The translations under genes and the position numbers were made by a program. Source: Pictodentalium vernedei (lineage: Eukaryota; Mollusca; Scaphopoda; Dentaliida; Dentaliidae). Taken from it: a stretch of 64,000 nucleotides of DNA. The notes under the pieces are model-generated. The model was not told the origin of the DNA and searched no databases. It saw nothing but the letters and a program-made list of their open reading frames with translations. The DNA lies in the NCBI GenBank assembly GCA_031216915.1, contig CM062289.1, positions 391,184,674 to 391,248,673 on the forward strand, read 5' to 3'. Shown here piece after piece: positions 57,360-64,000 of the stretch; the stretch's first letter is position 1, and every line of letters begins with the position of its first letter.

Positions 57360-57830
57360 TATAAGTACAAATAATTTGGGTGGGACAAAACGTCCCAAAC
57401 GAATCATCTTGGTGCGATTTTCAGTTGGGGGGCGATGTGTTCGAGACAAACTGTGTTTGAGACGAAACGATCCGGACGCTGTAATGCGTCGCACGATTTT
57501 TTCCATCAAAGATTTTTTCTGGATGGTTCGCACTTCCGCCGAATCGTTTCGTACTCCAATGAGTTTATAGCTGCCCAATCAAAATGCGTTTTACACTAAG
57601 TGACAGCAATACACAGTGTGTTTGATTATCATGATTCCGGTCTTTTGCTAAATGTCCGATAATTTTACCGTAAATAGTAATCGTGTCGCTTGAAACCTTT
57701 CTCCTTCTTTTTTGATAATAATATATGTCCGGTCAAAACACGAGCGCGTTTTTTTGCACCCTGGAAATGGGAATGATGGGCGCGAACGGGCGCCCGTCTC
57801 ATGGGAAGGACTGTATGAAGTTTACAAAGA
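57360..57830. other. CpG-containing patch, unassigned
   Basis: Richer in G+C and CpG than the rest of the window. GGGACAAAACGTCCC is a short palindrome. Two overlapping 64- and 75-codon frames cross 57351-57578, and another (57712-57939) reads RVFLHPGNGNDGRERAPVSW in part. No splice sites or known domain support an exon. It could be part of an unknown element, a regulatory site or an exon I cannot verify. Confidence 0.3.
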
Positions 57831-57841
57831 AAGTACTTTGT

Positions 57842-58080
57842 TTAACCCTAAACCTAACGAACTACTTGCATTGGTCCATGTAATTTACAAACTGAACAGT
57901 CAAAAAAGAAAAAAAATTCAACAAAACCATATCATGTGACCCCCTTCATGGAACAAGTGCCTAAAGCTCGTTTTAATGGGGTGTCACATGATATGGTTTT
58001 GTTGAAATTTTTGGGAAATTTTTTTTTTAAATATTTAAAATAACAAATTCTGATACTGTCTGCATTAGGTAAAGGATTAA
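57842..58080. mobile_element. MITE family C, complete copy
   Basis: TTAACCCTAAACCTAACG to TAGGTAAAGGATTAA. The palindrome arms are AACAAAACCATATCATGTGA and mirror. Confidence 0.75.
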
Positions 58081-58471
58081 CTGTGATGATTGCAGATAAC
58101 TGCAAAAGAGGTCTTTTAAAAGCACATCAACAGAAACAGAAATAAAGGAGGGCTCTGGAAATTGTATATTTAGTTATTCATAAAATCTCACTTTCATGGC
58201 AGCTATGAAAAAATGTTTAACCTCTTGAGTGATTATGCAGTAGCAGTTTAAAAAAATATTCAAACTTGGATGATGGTCTCTTAACTCTTTTAGTATCACT
58301 GCCATATAAATGCAAAGAAATGAAAGCCTCTAAAGCCATGTTAAAGCATTTGGACCTTTCGCTGCATGTTCAAATTTTTCTTGTTGGTGAATTCAAGTAT
58401 ATCCCAGTAAACAAGCAAAGGTGATAGTTGGTATTTATAATACAATAAGTAGGTATTGGGTGTGTAATTAC

Positions 58472-58522
58472 CTCAATGCATCTTGTATCAGGGGCTTCTG
58501 ATACAACACCTGTATCTTGCAA
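58472..58522 (-). CDS. Exon of unrecognised minus-strand gene (first seen in window)
   Basis: A 51-nt exon in phase 0 at both ends. On the minus strand the acceptor is gtattatgcag and the donor is GAG followed by gtaatt. It encodes LQDTGVVSEAPDTRCIE (17 residues). The small size alone would be weak evidence, but the phase matches the next exon at 54455-54574. The frame is open at the acceptor, so upstream exons must lie to the right; none is convincing between 58530 and 64000. Confidence 0.5.
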
Positions 58523-58849
58523 CTGCATAATACAAGTGTGTGCTTAGTTACTATTTGTTTACATTACTATTTATAGAACATTACATGCTTTCAAAACACT
58601 TCTCAAAAGTATAATTATTAAATTATTGAACAACATTGCTTTTATGATTTTGTATCTGAATCACTTGAAGCATTCAAGCTGGAACACTGTTACAGTGCAC
58701 AGTCTTTTCAGAATGTCGAAGACGAATGCACTCAAATAATTTATCCGAGGATGGCAAAAGTTCAAAGCAGCAGCAGCAAAAAGTTTCAACCAAAACAACA
58801 AGCATTTTTATAAGTTTGAAAATTAAATCCGAAATTAAAACGCTAGATA

Positions 58850-59018
58850 ACCCTTCACTCAGTTCACATGATATCACAATTTAGTATTTTAATTATTTTT
58901 TGTAAACAATTTTCCAAAAAAATTCCAGCAAAACCATATCATGTGACTCCCTCATTGGAAACAAGCTCAATTTGTAAATTAAATGGGCGGATACTTCCAA
59001 TTCCTTAGGTAAAGGGTT
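58850..59018. mobile_element. MITE family C copy, right palindrome arm lost
   Basis: ATAACCCTTCACTCAG at the left, AAAACCATATCATGTGACTC in the arm, and TTAGGTAAAGGGTT at the right. It is only ~40 bp from the Tc1 element. Confidence 0.6.
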
Positions 59019-59057
59019 CATCAAATTATTACAGTTGAGAATTGTAAGATAAATCTA

Positions 59058-60579
59058 GACTGAGTCAAAAAAGAAGGTATAATAAACCTTGAGGAGCAAT
59101 TTTTTAGTATTATCGGCTTTAATCCCAAACAAATTATTGTAAATTCATATTTTGAGTCTAGCTGTATGAATTTGCATAATTTCATGTTGTTACTGTTGCC
59201 AGCGTCACATCAGGACGTTGCAATTCGGACGTGGGGTGAAATGAAAAGTTCACACATGCTGTCAATAGCATGTATGTCCACCGTTTGCCATTTGGATGGC
59301 AAGACATCGACGGCGCATGGACCTGATAAGTCTCTGGATGTCACCCTGTGGTATTGCATTCCACTCCTGCCTTAGAACATTACGTAAATCGCCTAATGTC
59401 CGAAGATCATGAAGTCGTAACCGACGGGCCAATTGATCCCAAAGATGCTCGATTGGTGACAAATCTGGCAAAAGTGGGGGGGGGGGGGGGGCAGGGGAGA
59501 AGTTCGATGATCTGCTCCTCAAGAAAGTCACGACAGATATGCGCCATGTGACATCGAGCATTGTCTTGCTGGAATAACTGCAATCCAACATTAGCGTTGA
59601 ACAAGGGGACAACATCAGCGTTAAGAATTTCGTCCCTATATCACTGTCCATTCAGATTACCACCAATGAAGATCAACTGCATTCGATGGTGCAAGGAAAT
59701 TCCTGTCCAAACCACTACACTACCCCCGCCGAAACGGTTGCATTCCCACATGCAAGCATCAGAAAACCGTTCTCCTCGTCGGTGAAACACTCTTGCCCTA
59801 CCATCAGCACGCCGTAGACAAAATCGTGATTCATCACTAAAAAGAACTGTGCTTCAATGCTGCTGAGTCCAGCGAACATGCTGACGTACCCATTCCATTC
59901 TGACGGTACGATGATGTTTGGTAAGGATTGGTCTGTGGTATGGATGCCTACTTCGGATGCTGTGTTCAGCGAGTCTGTTGCGGACAGTTTGTGCACCGAT
60001 TCTATTGTTAGTTCTACCAGGAGTAATTGCTGCTGTCCTCATCGCCAGAAGGAAGCGATCCCGCAAGTGAGACGTCCTGATGTGTCGGTCTTGTGCAGGG
60101 GTCATAACTCTTGGTCGACCTGAACGCGGTCGGTCAGCAGTAGATCCAGTGGTTCTATACCTTCCAATGGGACAGTAAATAGTGGCTACAGTGACTCCGA
60201 ACTCAGCAGTGAGCTCATCTGGAGGTATCCAGCCTCATGCATACCAATGGCATGCAACCACTGATTTTCGGTTAACCTTGGGATTTTTTAAAATGTCAGA
60301 AGACAAAAACTAGTGTGTTTTCTCAATAACCCAGGCTCTCTAGCACAACATAACACAAAGAAAATCATCGGTCACCCATTCAATTTTACATTCTTGGGTA
60401 GCACATGCTATTTTGAAATCCGTAGCAAAATTGTATATGGTTGGGTGGACAACAACATGTCATTAAACTCTTTGCATGACTTCTTGTCCAGAAACATGCA
60501 ACATTAGAACTATTATATTTCATCCTTTAAGCTATTTTTTCACATTTGTTTCTATTATACTTTCTTTTTTGACTCAGTA
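59058..60579 (-). mobile_element. Tc1-like transposon, 1.52 kb, with TA target duplication
   Basis: Terminal inverted repeats of about 25 bp: ACTGAGTCAAAAAAGAAGGT at the left and, reversed, ACTGAGTCAAAAAAGAAAGT at the right, followed by ATAATA in both. TA stands at 59056-59057 and 60580-60581. The size, ends and inner transposase match Tc1/mariner DD34E elements. It lies in the region upstream of the exon at 58472-58522, most likely an intron, with its transposase on the same strand as the gene. Confidence 0.9.
59262..60290 (-). pseudogene. Tc1-like transposase, broken
   Basis: In order on the minus strand: a degenerate N-terminal helix-turn-helix region (ELTAEFGVTVATIY, TGSTADRPRSGRPRV) with a stop or frame change near 60250, the second DNA-binding part (RHIRTSHLRDRF, NRIGAQTVRNRL), then the catalytic domain with SDESRF, QQDNARCH and SPIEHLW carrying the D, D and E of the DDE triad, and a C-terminus ending ANGGHTCY. 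Breaks: TGA at 59854-59856 (place of an expected Trp), TGA at 59641-59643, and a frame change at the G/C homopolymer 59476-59491 between the second D and the E. The element is therefore inactive. Its inverted repeats could still be used by a transposase supplied elsewhere. Confidence 0.9.
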
Positions 60580-60686
60580 TATAATCACCATGATATTTAT
60601 GCAGAAGAGATATGGCCTTAGAAACAAGAGCTTGACTCTGAAACAATATTTTGTACATAAACATGATGGTGATAATATATATATAT

Positions 60687-61321
60687 CAGGGACTGACCTA
60701 ATTAGGAGCCAGTGTGAATTTGACACCTAAAATTCTGATCTGGCTCCTGAATCTTAAATAAAGGCTTCAAAGTTGGCTCATAACCATAAGACCCCATTTC
60801 CTCCATTGCTCACTCAGGCAGACTTGAAACTATTGTGAAAATGAATGATTATTGTGTAATAAAAATATTTTTCAATCATTTCAGAAACAACTTTAATTAT
60901 GCCAAAAATGAATATAATTCAACAAACAAATGTATGTCCTCCACAGCTGAAAGCTTCAAACAAGAAAATCATTATCAAAAAGCCATATAACTTCAGTTAA
61001 CTGATTGAGTGCTTGATGCCCATATTTGGGCTTTATGCTGGTATGAAGGTGCTTCAACATAAAGATTCATGTTCTGTAAATGTACTTCATATTATTTTTG
61101 AAGTCACATTATATCATCTGTGTGGTTTGCCTTGTTACGATTTATGGGAGAGTGCCTATAGGTACTCTCCCATAAATTGTAACAGGGGAAAACACATGCA
61201 ACAAATTCTGACAATCAACAATAATTTAGCACTCTACCAGTTAAGAAGTAAATCTGGCTTCTAGATTTCAAAAGTAGGCTCCAAGTCTGGCTGTTATTTT
61301 TTAATGCTTAGGTCGGTCCCC
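60687..61321. mobile_element. Element with GGGACYGACCTAA ends, hosting a nested MITE A
   Basis: CAGGGACTGACCTAATTAGG at the left and, reversed, GGGGACCGACCTAAGCATT at the right. Inside, near both ends, GGAGCCAG(T)/TGGCTCC motifs repeat. A complete MITE A (60997-61244) interrupts it. It may be hAT-like; no coding capacity. Confidence 0.4.
60997..61244. mobile_element. MITE family A, complete copy, TTAA ends
   Basis: TTAACTGATTGAGTGCTTG to GCACTCTACCAGTTAA. The central palindrome (about 61128-61190) has a few mismatches. Confidence 0.8.
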
Positions 61322-61432
61322 AATACATCTACCATGAATGTAGATTGAAAGTTCTGACAATATCATGATGATAGTCGACCTTATGGCAGCCATAAACTCA
61401 TACTTTCAAAAAAGAAAATTATCTTAATGATC

Positions 61433-61842
61433 AGGTCACACAAAAGAGATCTTCTATTTCACAGGCCATTATTTTGTAAAAATGCAAGCGTGCAGGTGTT
61501 TTTTTTTTATTTTATTTTTTATTTTTGTAATTATTAATTCTTTGTCATCAGAAGTTCATATTCTTCATTTGTTTAAGTTTTAGGCTCATAATCTACAGAA
61601 TAATATAGGTAGTGGTGTGTTTCATCCCTGGAGTACAACAAGGCTCAGCAGTGCTAAAACACAGCAGCCTTGCTGAAGTCAATGGTGAATTTATCCATTT
61701 TATTAACTGGGGTAAAATATCTGCCATCAACCAATTAATTTTATTTTTTAAAAGTTTGCTTTGATACTAAAAAGAGAGCATGCAGCAGCCAAAATGACCA
61801 TGCAGGAGGGTCAGAGAAACATATTTTCAACTTTTCTAGGCC
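61433..61842. mobile_element. MITE family B, old copy
   Basis: AGGTCACACAAAAGAGATCT to AACTTTTCTAGGCC. The palindrome is strongly decayed (CCTGGAGTACAACAAGG and so on), so this is probably the oldest B copy in the window. Confidence 0.65.
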
Positions 61843-61849
61843 TTATCAT

Positions 61850-62580
61850 CTTTCGCGACACCTCCTATAAAAGCATAACCTTCAAATGATACACTTCTTT
61901 TTTAAGTGTTGTGCCACCTCCAACAAAGGCATAACCATCAAATGATACATACAACTTTGTAGATGATGTATACAGGCACAAGATAAAACATAAAAATAAC
62001 TAGAGAATTGTAATTTGTTGGACAAATTACGGGCTTTCCCAACTTTTTAATATGAAAAGGCAAACTGTATTGTACACAAAACTATCGATCAGTTTTGAAA
62101 ACAGATAATTTAGTGGAAATCAAAGTTATTGTGATGCTACTAGTTTTTATGCAGCCAAAACAGATATCTGAGATACAGCAGGACACCAAAACATTTAACA
62201 CAAAATTTGCTCTTCAATAATTACAGAATATTTTCATAGAAAGCAAAACAAGCGATGTCCTTTGTGCTTTGGAAAAAATTAGTACATATGAATTATGGGC
62301 GTATGGGCTGGGGTTTCATGAAGGACTGTGCCCCAACCCACCCCTGAGTCAGGAAGGAGCCAATTTTTGCGGCCAATATGCCAGAAACTTTCGGACAATT
62401 TAGTTGCCAGAAATGACCACAAAACATTTTGGTTTTCCACACAAAATGTTGTTTTCCTATCTCATGACTTAGAAGTTGCAAGTAAACTGACCATTATACT
62501 GTACAAGTTAATTCAGTGGAACCGTATCCACGTTAATATTATTCATTTATAATCACACAAGTACACATAAAGAGCTCTAT
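61850..62580. other. Non-coding stretch, nothing recognised
   Basis: No supportable gene or repeat. Overlapping short frames at 62293-62552 have no recognisable content. Confidence 0.4.
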
Positions 62581-62591
62581 TACTGCATATT

Positions 62592-62880
62592 ACGGGAGCA
62601 CGGTGGCTCAGAAGGTAGAGATGATTGTTGCAATACAAGAAGTCCTCGGTTCGAATCCCGCCTGTGACAACCACATTATGTCCTCGAGCAAGACACTTCA
62701 TCCCAATTTAATTTCGCACGGGGGAAGGGGGGGGGGGGGGGGCAGGATGGCGATGTGTATTAAGGGTACTTTAAGGTGCACTTGTCTTCGACCAATGCTA
62801 ACCCTGCTTTTGTGGAGTTAATATGTTGGTGAGTCTGAGTCGCTTGCCATTGCTCGGTGGTTCTCTCCAGGTACTCAATG
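62592..62880 (+). mobile_element. SINE-1, 3' truncated, with a G homopolymer
   Basis: Head GGTGGCTCAGAAGGTAGAG and box B GGTTCGAATCC, body to GGTTCTCTCCAGGTACTC; the tail is lost. A G run lies at about 62724-62742. Confidence 0.75.
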
Positions 62881-63424
62881 GGAGGAAGACCCCCCACCTC
62901 CCATACCCACATTTGGCATTTCCTCCTGAGATTCAACTTTTTCGGGCTAAAAGGGTCCCCCCCTCCCCAGCCCTCCCCTGAAAAATAGCCCTGTACGCCT
63001 ATGCAATGAATACCTGGACTTGAATAAATACCTATATTATGGTCATGATATAGCTGTAGATGCAGAAAGTGACCTTAAATATCAATAATTAATTTATTCT
63101 CTATCATTTTGTCTGTTTGTGAATGTGTGGGATTTGTCAACAAACGAGGGTAAGCTTCCTACTCCATGATTTCACAACTTTTCCAACATATCTGTTTCAG
63201 ATACAATGAAATACATGTAATATGAGTTACTGTCACACACAAATTAGTTGTTTATTAGATATGGTTTAAACCATCTAGAGAGCTAGTATACACATTGATG
63301 GGTACAGTTCAAGTCAAAATGAGTTGGTTAAAGGGATGTTGAACAGCTTGTTACTATTTCTTGCATTACATTACTACTTTGCTATTTATTGGCAGAAGGA
63401 TTTCACAGAGGGTTTCCCTGACGG

Positions 63425-63770
63425 TATTTAATTATTGGTGTTCACGGTCACATACTTATCCACAATGGCTAATCGTGACCGTGACAGTTTTACGGGTGGG
63501 GGAAGTCGGAGGACCCAGAGAGAACCACCGAGCATCGACGAGCAACTGTCAGCTCAACAGTCTAATTATGTTCAAGCTCCGCTGAAGCAGGGTACCAGCG
63601 GTTGAAGACATGTGCACAATTGACAGGCAGTACGCCTTAGTACATGGCATTATCGTGCCCCCATGTTGGCAACCGGGATAACGTGCCTTACCCAAGGACA
63701 TCACGTGGGTCGTCCCAGATAGGGATCAAATTCGGGACCTCTATCATAGAAGTCAAACAGTCTACCAGTG
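63425..63770 (-). mobile_element. SINE-1, tail type 1, head decayed
   Basis: TTTAATTATTGGTGTTCACG, CCACAATGGCTAATCGTGAC and TTTTACGGGTGGGGGAAG, then TACGCCTTAGTACATGGC and GCCTTACCCAAGGACATCAC. Confidence 0.75.
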
Positions 63771-64000
63771 AGAAAATGTGCTTTCTTTCCTGGCGGTATT
63801 CATATTTGTACGGCTAAACTAAACTGGTGTTGGATAACACAGAACACCAAAACATATAACACAAAAATTGTTCCCCATTGATTTTTGAAAGCAGTTATGA
63901 AAAGCTCAAAGAGCTCTTTCCTTTTTGTTTTTGGACAATGAGTATTCACTCAAAGTCATTTTTTGCAGACAGTGCTATTTTTAAGTGGCCGAAGCACATG

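Larger units (their letters stand above)
4984..58522 (-). other. Multi-exon host gene, C-terminal part (partial; 5' end outside window)
   Basis: Minus-strand gene assembled by eye from exons with AG/GT borders and compatible phase: 58472-58522, 54455-54574, 25950-26055, 19653-19853, 12347-12517, 11941-11996, 8289-8435, 7713-7769, then tentatively 6943-7021 and 4984-5069. Phases run 0,0,0-1,1-1,1-1,1-0,0,0,0-1,1-stop, so all ten exons form one frame of 1074 nt (357 residues plus stop). The protein is hydrophilic: a Pro-rich segment (PLAIPEPIEIADYGIVK), an acidic Ser/Asp stretch, a KPKPKPKPKP tract, basic KEKKRR, then a long Lys/Glu helix. I see no transmembrane segment or known domain and do not recognise the family; a scaffold, nuclear protein or cytoplasmic tail would all fit. 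Exons may be missing in the 28-kb gap between 26055 and 54455. The chain is strong, the function unknown. Confidence 0.75.

Overview
This window looks like A+T-rich, intron-dominated nuclear DNA from a marine invertebrate, most likely a bivalve-like mollusc. I infer this from the density of short interspersed elements, of palindromic MITEs, and of 'pearl'-type elements (a short palindrome at the left end, a ~150-340 bp minisatellite core, and a right-end hairpin running into GCTAAAA). There are no bacterial features, rRNA genes, tRNA genes or CRISPR arrays. Nearly every ORF over 60 codons lies in a repeat.

One host gene can be supported. It is on the minus strand and runs from right to left: eight good exons at 58472-58522, 54455-54574, 25950-26055, 19653-19853, 12347-12517, 11941-11996, 8289-8435 and 7713-7769, then two weaker ones (6943-7021 and a terminal exon at 4984-5069 with a stop and AATAAA). 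All join with matching intron phase and give about 357 codons of C-terminal protein. It is charged, Lys/Glu- and Ser/Asp-rich, with a (KP)n tract and a likely coiled coil. I do not recognise the family. The 5' end lies beyond the right edge, so almost the whole window is introns of this gene.

The introns are filled with mobile DNA. (1) Helitron-like or 'pearl'-like elements (HLE) at 971-3335, 9232-11056, 17501-18437, 26147-27833, 28230-29398, 35055-37742, 37966-39697, 42463-45621, 46400-47188 and 47549-47917, all on the plus strand. Two carry an ordered four-monomer higher-order repeat. (2) Four MITE families with near-perfect central palindromes: A (TTAA-flanked, ~250 bp), B (~400 bp, ends in GGCC), C (TTAA + CCCTTT ends, piggyBac-like) and D (TA + CAGTGGARCCC, mariner/pogo-like). 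(3) Two SINE families that exchange 3' tails: SINE-1 with a tRNA-like head, and SINE-2, all ten copies on the minus strand. (4) One decayed Tc1-like transposon, 59058-60579, with TA duplications and a broken transposase. (5) Other inverted-repeat elements and hairpins, and several minisatellites.

The main points of interest are the exon chain of the unrecognised gene, the shared architecture of unrelated HLE families, the higher-order repeats in their cores, and the symmetric (compensated) changes in MITE palindromes.
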